Numbered from the stretch's first letter, positions 54,505 through 64,000 are shown. The stretch: DNA of 64,000 nucleotides from Blepharisma stoltei (GCA_914767885.1 CAJZBQ010000041.1:124001-188000), one strand, 5' to 3'. Notes: generated by a model not told the origin, from the sequence alone. Translations and numbers: made by a program.

Positions 54505-56405
54505 ATAGCTTACGCACCTTAATAGATTTCTGTATAGGCGATTTGAGATAGACAGTTGGAGTGCTTCGTCATTAATTGTTAAATAAGTGATCTAAATAAC
54601 CCTGATTAGCGAGGATTATAGTAAAATAGTTTAAATTTTAACTAAAACTAAGTTAAAAAAGAATGGAACTCTTTAAGAAATACAATTTAATTAGAAGTGC
54701 ATAGCAGTGCCTTTATCATGGTTTCCGGAAGCTTGAGACAATAAAATCTAACTATTTCTTGTCTCATGAGCCCGGGATCTGTTATGTTCGCTCCATTTTT
54801 CATCCGACTTTGCCAAGCCAATTTATTTGACAAAAAAATTTTGATAGAGAAAAAAAATTTTCAGGACCTCAATTGTCTCATTTTCTAGTTTTTTTAAAGT
54901 AAAAAACTAGAATTTAGGGCATTCGAAAAAAATGCAAAAAAGACTAGAAAATTGGACAAATCATTTTTGACTAGATTTTGGGACAAATGAGGTCCTGAAA
55001 AAAAAAAATTTCTTATAAAAAAAAAGACTAGAAAATTCGACAAATGAGAAGGGGGGTCCTTATTTAAATTTTAAATATGGATTGCGATATTGAGGCTTTA
55101 AAAATCAAGAGCCAGAACAAACTTTTTTAGTAAGCAAGAAATAGCTGCAAATATATGCTTATAATTCAAATTTCATCGAAAAACGTTTTTTGACGTTTAG
55201 AAAAAATTCATAAAAGTGAATAAATGAGATAAGAGGAAGTTAAAAATTTAAAAATCAACTTTTTTAGACAGTAAGAAACACCTTTAAAGTAATACTATTT
55301 TTCAAATTTATTCAAAAAACTTCTATAAAAATTTGTTTTTTTAGGCTTTTAAAAAAATATCATAAATATTGAGAAATGAAATAAGAGAAAGTTAAAAATT
55401 TAAAAATCATTAGTCGGAACATTTTTTTTAGGCAGCAAGAAATACTCGCAAAGTTATGCTTATAGTTCAAGTTTCATTGAAAAACTTCTAAAGTTATGCT
55501 TATGGTTCAAGTTTCATTAAAAACTTCTATAAAAATAGCTTTTTTAATCATTTAAAATTGAATAACGATAGACATTGAGATAATTGTCTTATGTCAAATA
55601 AGAAATTGCATTAACTGTGATTTAATTTTCTTACTCCCCCCCCCCCCTCCGTGAGCGAACAAAAAAAATTTTGTTCGCTCACGGAGGGGGGGTTAATTTT
55701 TTTTTTTAAAAACAATTTATATATAAATTTTATAAAAAATATTTTTTTCGAAAATTTAAAAAAATCCTAATTTGCAAAAATTGGGAAGCAAATATTAATT
55801 TAATTTGCAAAATTTATGTTTTTAAAACGCAATTTGTTTAAAATTAAACAGAATTAGCTCTAGATTTCATTATACTAATTATCACTTATATATCAAAATT
55901 TTTTTTCCATTAAAATTTTTTCTATTAAAAAAATTTTTGTTCACTCACGGAGGGTGGTTTTTGGTCAAAAAATGGCGATTTTTCTAATGGTTTTGTTCGC
56001 TCACGGAGGGGGGGGGGGAGTTAGATCTCATCAAAAGGGACATATTCTGTAGGAATTTAGTCTAAAGTTCCATTTTTCATTTTTAATTGGTTTGTCGAAT
56101 AAGTTTATCGGCAAAGACTGATGTAAAAAAATTGTTGCTCATGAGGCAAGAAATAGTTAGATTTTATTGTCTCAAGCTTCCGGAAACCATGATAAAGGCA
56201 CTGCTATGCACTTCTAATTAAATTGTATTTCTTAAAGAGTTCCATTCCCTTTTAACTTAGTTTTAGTTAAAATTTAAACTATTTTACTATAATCTTCGCT
56301 AATCAGGGCTATTTAGATCACTTATTTAGCAATGAATGGCGAAGCAATTTCAACCATCTATCTCAAATCGCCTATATAGAAATCTATTAAGGTGCGTGAG
56401 CTATA
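54505..56405. mobile_element. palindromic TIR element, about 1.9 kb
   Basis: Inverted ends of about 285 bp begin TATAGCTTACGCACCTTAATAG at 54505 and end with the complement near 56405. Between them is AT-rich sequence with imperfect repeats (AAAGTTATGCTTATRGTTCA at 55457 and 55491) and one family-1 MITE. No open frame fits a transposase. It lies intergenically between the sorting nexin and the first ammonium transporter. Confidence 0.8.
55632..56021 (-). mobile_element. family-1 MITE inside the 54.5-56.4 kb element
   Basis: 390 bp, hairpin end on the left, nearly identical to the copy at 45794. TAs lie at 55632 and 56022. Confidence 0.92.
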
Positions 56406-56787
56406 AAAATTATTATTTATTTATTTAATTTAAAAATTCATGACTATCATACTCTTATTTTTGCCTAGTAAATCATTCTTTCTTTCTTTCAAATAAGCCT
56501 TGTAGTAAAAATTTTATTTGCTCAAAAAACAACATGAGAACCTATTTTGAATTAAATTTGCTCTATATACCATTAATTATCCTTGAATTTTGAACCCTAA
56601 TTATAGGCGGCTTATTTTGTTAAAATATTTTTTAATGAGCTTGGCTTGACTAATTAGCTTTAATTAAGCTAGAACAATTTTCAAAATCCTTAAAAATCTA
56701 GTTAGGAAAAATCATATGAGTAACTGGCGCCCAGTATGATTTAAATTCCATAGTTTCTAGAAGCGAAAATTTCATCCATAATATTAA

Positions 56788-59437
56788 ATGTCAAGCGCTG
56801 ATTGAACTATGAACTGCCCGCTCCATTGGTATGGCAGCGGAGACTCTTTAGTATTCTTACTCCCTCTTTTCAAAAGGGTTATAACATTTAATTTTCAGGT
56901 TTAAAAATCCTATTTGTAATTAATTTAAAAGAAATGTCTAATTTAAATTAATAAAATTTTATGCATTTAATAGATTTCATTATAATAATCATTTATTACA
57001 TATTAAATATTTTATACTTACTCCCCCCCCTCCGTGAGTGAACAAAACCATTAGAAAAATCGCTATTTTTTGCCCAAAAAAACCCACCCTCCGTGAGTGA
57101 ACAAAAATTTTTTATGGAAAAAAATTTTGATATATAAATGATAATTAGTATAATTAAATCTAGAGCTAATTCTGTTTAATTTTAAACGAATTGCTTTTAA
57201 AAAACAAAATTTTGCAAATTGAATTAATATTTGCTTTCCAATTTTTGTGAATTAGGATTTTTTTAAATTTCGAAAAAAAAATATTTTTTATAAAATTTAT
57301 ATATAAATTTTTTTTAAAAAAAAAAAAATTAAACCCCCCTCCGTAAGTGAACAAAATTTTTTTTGTTCACTCACGGAGGGGGGGGGAGTTAATACATTTT
57401 TTACCTCGCTGTTCAATTTCCCAAAAATATGAATTTTCCAATTTCTTAATAGGGTTAGGACTTGTAAGCCTTACTTAGATTGGTCTCACATTGATGGAAT
57501 ACGGCCTTTCAAGGAAAGGATTTGGAAATCATCTCATGTTCAAAAATTGGGTCCAATTTTCTGTAGGTATTGTGGCATGGTGGCTTATTGGCTATGCCTT
57601 TTCCTTTGGTAATGCTGGAAATCACAGCAACTTTATTGGTGAGAAGTATTTTGGAGGCGAAGATTGGCTTCTCGACAGGATTAGTAACCATGGCGCCTGT
57701 GCTTCCTATTTCGCTTTGATAGGCTTCTTTGTGATATTTATTATCAATGGAGCTATCATGGAAAGAGCGCACTACTGGGTCTACCCATTCCTAGCTTGGT
57801 GGGTTATGGTTTGGATTTGGCCAGTAGTTGTAGCCTGGGGATGGGGCTGGGGCTGGCTTATGGGAGAAGTTGGAGATGAAAACAACCTATACCTCATAAA
57901 ATTATATATTAAATAATATAAAAAATAGTTAAAATCCGCCTAATTAATAAAATTGTATATAATTGACTACGGTGGAGCAATCACCATCTATATTTTCGCT
58001 GGTACTTTCGCCCTTGTAGGCGCTATTATCATTGGAAAAAGAGTTGGGAGATTTGACCAAGAGCACGTCCAAAGCGGGTTTGAAATGACTCACTACCCAA
58101 TTTATGTCATTGGAGCTTTACTGACTATTTTGGGCGTCTGGTCCATTAACATTGCTCAAACCGAAACTTACTTACTTAATTATCTATAGCGTTTAACGTC
58201 CACTACGGGGTAGCCATTTCCAGAGCTGCCACCATATTTATTCTAGTCGAGCCTATGGAACTCTAAATCGATCCACTTTGTTACATCAGGAGAGGGGACA
58301 AATACAGCGTTCCGGCTTCGACGGGCTGCGTTGCCTCTTTCTTCCTTGACTCAGCTCTTGGGCGTGTTCCGCCTAAGGGTCACCTTCCTCGGGTGTGCTG
58401 AGAGGTAAAACTTCGAGCCTCTTGATGTACTTGGAGCAGTGCCTCGGCTTATCTGCCAGAGTTAAACTGCTATTGCTGTACAGAAGTTCTCAGAAGAAAA
58501 CCTACCAATAAATAAAATTGCTTGAGGGGAGAGAAAATTAGCGGAGCTAATTTCACTCGAACCGAATGCCATTTTATTTATGCTCAAACCGAAACAGCTA
58601 ATGCTTTTGGCATTGCAGAAGTAAATACTTGGATTTGTGGAGGCGCCTCTTCAATTGTTGCTCTTAAACTTCTTACTTTGGGACATAGAGACTTGAGAAT
58701 CCATTACATTTCTGTATTCCAAGGATTCATTGCTGGGCAAGTACTTATTTCTTCTTCTGCTTTTGATACCACTCCTTGGCAATCAGGAATTTGTGGACTC
58801 ATGGCTGGAATTGCCTTCTTCTTAACCCGTTTAGGTTGAGCAAATTATTTTTAAAGGTCTTTTTCAGAAATTTGATAATTTTTTAATTAAATTTCTTATT
58901 AGAATGCCAATATCATACAAAATTAGCTTAAAATTGTCATTAACATAGAAAAACTCCTTCTCCAATAATACTTTGTATTGTAATCGTAAGGGTGATTTAG
59001 GTGTTAAGTGTTGTGAAATGTTCAAAATTGATGATCCTATGAATATCACTGGAACATTCTTCTTCCCAGGCCTTATTGGAGGATTTTTACCTGGATTTAT
59101 AACTGATTCATATGGAGTCTTCTGGGAAGGAACTGAAGGGCATACCCTCTCAACTCAAGTTGTTGGTGTTTGTGTAATTTTTGGATGGTCAGCTTTCTGG
59201 GCTATTATTACTTTTGGAATTCTAAAGTTCCTTAAAAAGCACAGACTCTCAGACGAGATACAAAAGGCATCATTACTCCAGAATGGATATTTTGAAAAAA
59301 AAATGCAAAAAATAAATATTAAAAAATATTTTTAAAAAATCTAAAAAAAAAAGTTAGAAAACTGTGATATTGCACAAGAAGGATTCGTCTTAGGAGGAGG
59401 ACAAAGAATCGAAGCAGAAATGGTAAAAGCATCATAA
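56788..59437 (+). CDS. AMT1: ammonium transporter, copy 1
   Basis: A multi-pass ammonium channel. Start MSSADWTMNCPLHWYG (one TGA as Trp), then SGDSLVFLGLIGLTLMEYGLSRKG, an Amt TM1-type stretch. Further Amt features are WWLIGYAFSFGNAG, VNTWICGGASSIVAL, SSSAFDTTPWQSGICGLMAG, KIDDPMNITG and FWEGTEGHTLSTQVVG. A 15-nt intron lies at 57464-57478. IESs lie at 56858, 57888, 58147, 58832 and 59274; with them removed there are exactly 430 codons. The 58147 segment is a SINE with its target duplication in the coding sequence. The sequence is a divergent Amt; the ammonium role is by family. Confidence 0.85.
56858..57455 (+). mobile_element. 598-nt IES made of nested MITEs in AMT1
   Basis: A decayed outer MITE (starts TTACTCCCTCTTTTCA, ends near AATAGGG) carries an intact family-1 MITE (57019-57389). 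TAs at 56858 and 57456 join GTA TTC TTA to GGA CTT, matching the copy-2 reading. Confidence 0.8.
57019..57389 (+). mobile_element. family-1 MITE (inner)
   Basis: 371 bp, GAGTGAACAAAA variant, hairpin on the right. Confidence 0.9.
57888..57959 (+). other. 72-nt IES in AMT1
   Basis: TAs lie at 57888 and 57960. It joins GDENNL to IDYGGAITIY; the uninterrupted copy-2 sequence confirms the junction. Confidence 0.92.
58147..58574 (-). mobile_element. SINE-like insertion in AMT1
   Basis: A perfect 15-bp duplication, TGCTCAAACCGAAAC, lies at 58153-58167 and 58581-58595; it lacks TA. The flanking in-phase TA pair 58147/58575 removes 428 bp and leaves WSIIYAQTETANAF. The head is on the right (inverted AAAATGGCATTCGG) and the tail on the left (TTACTTACTTAATTATC). 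Confidence 0.85.
58832..58997 (+). other. 166-nt IES in AMT1
   Basis: The flanking direct repeat TTTAGGT defines it. It joins FFLTRL to GVKCCEMFKIDDP. Confidence 0.75.
59274..59354 (+). other. 81-nt IES in AMT1
   Basis: TAs lie at 59274 and 59355. It joins IQKAS to LENCDIAQEGFV, aligning with copy 2 (VGCEITQTGFV). Confidence 0.75.
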
Positions 59438-59506
59438 GATTAACTTTTTAAATTTCTTAAACCTTATGAGTATTTCTCATCAAAAGTCGAAGTTTCTAGA
59501 TTTGCT

Positions 59507-59753
59507 TACTCCCTCTGTAGCAAGCAAAAAATATTGCTCGCTTATGAAGGGGAGTTATTTTTTTTCAAATTTTGAAAAAATCCTAATTGGAAACTAAAAA
59601 TTAATTTAATTTGGAAAATCTATTTTTAGACTAAAGCTGCTTAAAATTCAACATAATTAGTTAGAAATTATTTTATAATAAAATATAATTTAAAAAAAAA
59701 TTCCTCTCACATGGGCGGGATTTCTATTGACTTTCTGCCACTAAGGAAAGAGT
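59507..59753 (-). mobile_element. degenerate family-1 MITE between the AMT genes
   Basis: A left hairpin (TCTGTAGCAAGCAAAAAATA / TATTGCTCGCTTATGA) with C/G caps, and a right end GACTTTCTGCCACTAAGGAA. Confidence 0.65.
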
Positions 59754-59945
59754 TAATAATTGTCAAAATTTCATTTTCAAAAATTTGAAAAATTTTTGAA
59801 ATAAATATAATACTGAACTAATTCAAGCTTTTAATTCCTTGGAATTAATTTTCCTAATCTTTAAAAACCCTTTCTCGCTGTAGTTATACCAAAATATTAA
59901 CGCGGCCATAAACGGTTTCCAACTAAATATGACCATAAATTTTAA

Positions 59946-62055
59946 ATGTCGGCACCGACAATTCTCGTAGGGACATCTGACTCTCTCGTATATTTAGGCT
60001 TGGTAAATCCTACTTAGATTGGCCTCACAATGATGGAATACGGCCTTGCCCGTAAAAATTTTGCTGATTACATTTTGTTCAAAAATTGAATCCAATTCTC
60101 AGTTGGTATTGTAGCCTGGTGGTTGATTGGTTTTGCATTTGCATGGGGAAATGCAGGAGATCATAGCAATTTCATAGGAGAAACGTACTTTGGAGGTGAG
60201 GATTGGCTTCTTGACAAGAAAAGATCCCATGGAATCACAGCAGCTTATTCAGCTCTTGTAGGATTTTTCATTCTTTTCATAATCAATGGCGCGATTATGG
60301 AAAGAGCACACTATATCGTTTACCCATTTGTTGCATGGTGGGTTATAGTTTGGGTGTGGCCTGTTATTGTAGCCTGGGGATGGGGCTGGGGCTGGCTCAT
60401 GGGTGAGGTTGGCGATGAAAATAACTTGATTGACGGTGGTGGTGCAATTACAATTTATCATTATTTATAATAAATACTCATTAGGTGTTAGTAAAAATCT
60501 ATATATTTATTAAAAAAATCAAACAGATTACATATTTGCAGGCACTTTTGCACTAGTTGGAGCCATAATTTGTGGCAAGAGAGCTGGAAAATATGATGGA
60601 AGCCAAGTGAGAGAGCCTTTTAGAATGACAAATTACGCTTTCTATACAATTGGAGCTACTCTTACAATATTAGGAGTTTTCGGGATGAACATGACTGGAG
60701 GGTCTAATGTTTCATCATTTGGGATGGCTGAAGTAAATACTTGGATTTGTGGAGGCATGTCTTCTATAGTTGCCTTTAAGCGCTTTACATAATAATAAAA
60801 TGGCATAATAAGGAGTAAAAACAAACATTATAAATTTAACAGTGAAAATTTTTTTTATTTCACAAAATTAGAAGATTCTAAACCTCCATAAAAAAAATTT
60901 GCACTATTAAGTTTAATGATTTTTTTCTCTTATTATGAGTTACCTGCCAGATATAATGCTTTCTTATTGCTATAAAACACTGCTCTTTCCTTTTAATTAC
61001 ATACTTAACTTAACTTAATTATCTGGTGTTTAAGGTGTCTAGTGCCGCGGCCCAAAAAGAGCCTATGGCAAAACTAGTGACGTAGGCGAGCCATCTTGGA
61101 ACAGGTCAGCCCTGGCCAAGCCTTCTATCAACTCCTGGCTCACCAGCCTTGCTGCACGTCTCTCCCGGTGCGATGCAGTCGCCCTTATCTCGACTCAGCT
61201 CCTGTGCGTGTTCCGCCTAAGGGTCATCTTCCCATGGAGATGTGCTGAGAGGTAAAAGCCCGAAATCTTGAGAGGACTGAGGAGCAGTTCCTCTGGTTAT
61301 CCCCAGAGTTAAACCGCTATTGCTGTCCAGAAGTTCTCGAGTGAAAACCTAACCCTATAAAATAAAATTCCATGAAGGAGAGAAAATTAGCAAAGCTAAT
61401 TTCTCTCGAACCGAATGCCATTTTATTTATCTTTTAATTGCATGCAGATTCTTCATTTCATTCAACATGCCATATCTCTTATACTTCATAAGAACGATCA
61501 AAATAGTTAATTAACACCAACTAAGCCTTAAAGCTCTACACTTTTACCAGAAGAGACCTTGAATCTCATTACATCTCAGTTTTCCAAGGCTTCATTGCTG
61601 GAGAGGTCCTTATTTCTTCTTCCGCGTTTGACACAACTCCTTGGCAAGCTGGAATTTGTGGAATTATGGCTGGGATCGTCTTTTTCTTAGGCGTCCATTT
61701 CCACAGGATCTTGAAAATCGATAACCCTATGCACATTACAGCCACTTTCTTGTTCCCTGGGTTTATTGGAGGATTTTTGCCTGGGTTTATTACAGATACT
61801 TATGGAGTCTTCTGGGAAGGCACTGAAGGTCATACTCTTTCTACACAAGTTGTAGGGGTTTTCGTGATATTCGGATGGTCTGCTTTCTGGGCAATTATCG
61901 TTTTTGGCGTCTTGAAGTTCTTCAAAGTGGCAAGTTTGCCTGAAGATTTACAGAGAGAAGGGCTTGTTGGGTGTGAAATTACTCAAACTGGGTTTGTGAA
62001 GGGATCTAGTTTAAATCAAGATACAATTAGACCTTTGGGGAAAGGGATAGAATAA
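59946..62055 (+). CDS. AMT2: ammonium transporter, copy 2
   Basis: A tandem paralogue of copy 1 in the same orientation. Start MSAPTILVGTSDSLVYLGL, then the 15-nt intron 60003-60017 at the same place as in copy 1, then IGLTMMEYGLARKNF. TGA is Trp in LFKNWIQF. Two IESs (60456-60528 and 60786-61544) are removed, giving 421 codons. Key family stretches are WWLIGFAFAWGNAG, VNTWICGGMSSIVAF, FDTTPWQAGICGIMAG, KIDNPMHITA and FWEGTEGHTLSTQVVG. The IES positions differ from those of copy 1, so IESs came or went after the duplication. Confidence 0.88.
60456..60528 (+). other. 73-nt IES in AMT2
   Basis: TAs lie at 60456 and 60529. It joins GGGAITIY to IFAGTFALVGA; copy 1 is uninterrupted here. Confidence 0.92.
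60786..61544 (-). mobile_element. 759-nt IES with SINE-like element in AMT2
   Basis: TAs lie at 60786 and 61545 and join SSIVAFKRF to TRRDLESHYISV. Inside, a SINE-like element (about 61003-61430) is flanked by CTTTTAATTACAT and CTTTTAATTGCAT, with an ACTTAACTTAACTTAA tail on the left. Confidence 0.85.
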
Positions 62056-62079
62056 ATAACTTTTAAATTCTAGATAGCT

Positions 62080-62800
62080 GATTCAACGGGTACCTATAAG
62101 AGCTCTAGAAGACGTTACTCAATTTCCCATGCTCAGCCAATTTGTCCTCGATAGATATAAGCGCCAGTCTTGAAGTTTGGGTTTGAACTCTCTTTTTTAA
62201 GCTAAGGCAACTCACCTGAGTCTGTCAGGTATCCTCTTGGCCTCAGCCTCCGCCACGGAGTAAGTGGATAGCTTATAGGAATAAGTCCCCATAAGGACAA
62301 GAGTTCAGGCTTAAAACCCAGGGCTTTTGCTTCCCTACTTCACTTGGTATTACGAATCATGTGAAATCAAGTATAATTAAAATATACGAGAAGAATTGTG
62401 GGTCTGGAGACTAGAAATTCGACTCTCTATATTTAATAATTAAAGTCTAAGTCAATTGACCAAAATAGATTGATTTTTAGATAGTTGAAAATTCAATACT
62501 CCCGGTAAGAAAAAGAGAGCAAAATTGATACTTTAGAGTGTTTTTGGGTTAGCCACTGGCAATTTTGAATGGAATTGATTTGCTTTTATTTATATTTGGT
62601 TGTTTACATATAATTGGAGTTTATTAGATGATATCGGGATCTGAGAAATTATAGAAGGTATTCTTCCAGAGCTGTTGATTGAAGATACCACCTGCCTTGA
62701 GAAAGTATTATTTTGGCATCATTAGGGCCTTGCAATCATAATATGCTCTGTATTAGCTTCTTAGGGATCGTTAATTTTCTTTTTTGAAGTAGAACCCTAA
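62080..62800. other. intergenic stretch with a GC-richer block
   Basis: Sequence 62080-62360 is GC-richer than its surroundings (for example CCTCTTGGCCTCAGCCTCC), without recognisable frames or a target duplication. The rest, to about 62798, is AT-rich and unassigned. Confidence 0.4.
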
Positions 62801-63639
62801 CTCCACCGAACGAAAAAAAACCTTTAATCCCCCCCCATCCTTGATCGAACGACTCGCCATCGTTCGATTAAGGATGAGGGTTAAAAAAAAAATTTTTTGG
62901 GAAAAAAAAATTTATATATAAAATAAAAAATATATATATATATTTTTTATTTACTTTTAAATAAGAGGGTTAAGAGCATTTAATAATTTTTTTACAGCAA
63001 AAAATCATAAAAATACCAATTTTTATTATTTTGATTTATTAGTTACCCCTTTAAACTGTATAAATTTTAATTTGTTCCTTATTAAATTAATTTTTTTTAA
63101 AAAAATTTTAAAGAATGTCTATTTTATTAGATTATTGAGTTTTTAAGCCTAGGTTGATGACTAAATCACTTCGGATGGTTGATTTCCGAAGCTTTCTGTC
63201 GTCTTAAAATCTCTGAAAAAACAATTTCATTATGTACATCTTCCCAAGCTTTTGATAACTAATATATTTATATATATATAAAAATTGTCATGATATGAAA
63301 ATCGTTGATCAAGGATGGGGGTTAATTTCCCCAATTTTTAGGAATTTTTACAGTCAATCGTTCGATCAAGTATGGGGGGGGAGTTAGCTAACAAAAATTT
63401 TTTTTTGATATAACGAAGCTCTTATGAAAAATATTTTGATATATATAAGATAATTATTATAATAAAATATATAGCTAATTTGTTAATTTTAAATAGCTCG
63501 CATTTTTAACACACAAATTTTACAAATTAATTGCCATTATTTTAAATTTCGAGAAACAATATTTTAATATATATATTTTAAAAGAAATTAACCTCCCTCT
63601 ATGAACAAAGAAAACTTTTTGGTTCGTTCATAGAGGGAG
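62798..63639 (+). mobile_element. family-1 MITE split by a family-2 MITE
   Basis: The left end ACTCCACCGAACGAAAAAAAACC and right hairpin (CTCTATGAACAAAG / GGTTCGTTCATAGAG) are family 1, degenerate. Between them, at 62825-63384, sits a family-2 element. Confidence 0.75.
62825..63384 (-). mobile_element. family-2 MITE
   Basis: 560 bp. The left hairpin (CATCCTTGATCGAACGACTC with its inverse) and right doubled repeat (GATCAAGGATGGGGG at about 63308 and CGATCAAGTATGGGGG at 63364) give the same asymmetric plan as families 1 and 3. It matches bases 1-444 in reverse orientation. Confidence 0.88.
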
Positions 63640-63766
63640 TAAAAATTTCACCTTTTAGTCATATTTATGGAAAATTTATATAATTTCCTCTGAATATCCT
63701 CAATTTTTAAATATATTTTAAATAAAATTCATAAGTTAATAGCATGGTATAATTATTAAATTACAG

Positions 63767-64000
63767 TCATGAACGGTTTTTACCTCGAAATGACTGAGTA
63801 GTCTCAGGTTTATACTCTCCACTATGCTGATTATAAAAATAGCCTTTGAATATTTCATCAATTGAGTCTAATGGAATGAATCCATCAAGTTCTTCTTTAA
63901 AATCGAATTGACTTGAAGCATTAAAATTTTCAGAATTTGACGGGATAAATGGAGATACCAAGGTTTTCGCAAACAAGCTAGACCACTGGACATCACTCAG
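63767..64000 (-). CDS. AGC-type protein kinase, C-terminal tail only
   Basis: The frame from the right edge reads SDVQWSSLFAKTLVSPFIPS, then FDFKEELDGFIPLD and IDEIFKGYFYN, ending at TAG 63767. This is the AGC-kinase C-terminal extension: the Trp of the lobe end, the PFxP motif, the NFD-like stretch and a hydrophobic-motif-like FKGYFYN. The kinase domain lies beyond the window. Some AGC members end with F-x-x-F-S/T-Y; here the last residue of the motif is not phosphorylatable in the usual place. Confidence 0.7.
   Translation of the reverse strand: MSDVQWSSLFAKTLVSPFIPSNSENFNASSQFDFKEELDGFIPLDSIDEIFKGYFYNQHSGEYKPETTQSFRGKNRS

Noticed and set aside
57479-60020. TAG read as Gln (older Blepharisma code)
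   Set aside because: The in-frame TAG in both AMT genes and in rhomboid is the end of a 15-nt intron, and other TAG codons end genes.

Overview
What the DNA is. This is AT-rich eukaryotic DNA that reads as germline (micronuclear) sequence of a heterotrich ciliate, most like Blepharisma. Three observations support this. First, TGA is read as Trp in many conserved positions (for example the W of the WDxxEP filter of a mitochondrial calcium uniporter), while TAA and TAG end genes. Second, introns are 15 or 16 nt long, GT..AG. Third, almost every gene is interrupted by TA-bounded segments which, cut out at one TA of each pair, rejoin the reading frame. I treat these as internal eliminated sequences (IESs). 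In this annotation an IES runs from the T of the first TA to the base before the second TA. The species name is an inference.

Layout. 0-5 kb: a hypothetical gene, an MFS transporter, a CFAP97-like protein and eIF5B. 6.5-17.3 kb: ornithine aminotransferase, mitochondrial calcium uniporter, a ubiquitin hydrolase, an unknown protein and a DENN-domain protein. 17.3-20 kb: small or unknown genes among decayed repeats. 19.9-26.7 kb: rhomboid protease, TspO, and a Ser/Thr kinase in a partly duplicated block. 26.8-31.9 kb: P4-ATPase flippase. 32.5-36.2 kb: a telomere-end-binding (POT1/TEBP-alpha-like) protein facing YL1/VPS72. 36.4-38.6 kb: STE20-type kinase. 38.6-41.2 kb: an unusual Tpt1 RNA 2'-phosphotransferase fused to two degenerate ERI1-like domains. 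41.6-47.6 kb: a coiled-coil protein split by a 3-kb IES. 48-54.4 kb: a hypothetical protein, an NT-C2 protein, D-aminoacyl-tRNA deacylase and a sorting nexin. 56.8-62.1 kb: two tandem ammonium transporters. 63.7 kb to the end: the C-terminal tail of an AGC kinase.

Mobile DNA. (a) Three families of TA-inserted, C/G-capped MITEs have different terminal repeats but one asymmetric plan: a hairpin at one end and a doubled terminal repeat at the other. (b) GC-rich SINE-like retroposons have a TAAAATGGC-type head and a (TTAAG/TTAAC)n tail; most copies have 10-20 bp target-site duplications and many lie inside exons. (c) Two palindromic elements with roughly 300-bp inverted ends lie at 43.7-46.7 and 54.5-56.4 kb. 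(d) Foldback and short inverted-repeat elements. Many gene-internal copies act as IESs: their removal at TA restores the protein.

How it fits together. The genes are unrelated housekeeping and signalling genes, mostly close together on both strands. What unites the window is its editing. After removing the inferred IESs and tiny introns, coding lengths are exact multiples of three for 17 genes (MFS, CFAP97-like, eIF5B, OAT, MCU, USP, rhomboid, CAMK-like kinase, P4-ATPase, TEBP, YL1, STE20 kinase, Tpt1 fusion, coiled-coil, NT-C2, sorting nexin and both AMTs would make 18; a few of these rest on boundaries that have alternatives).
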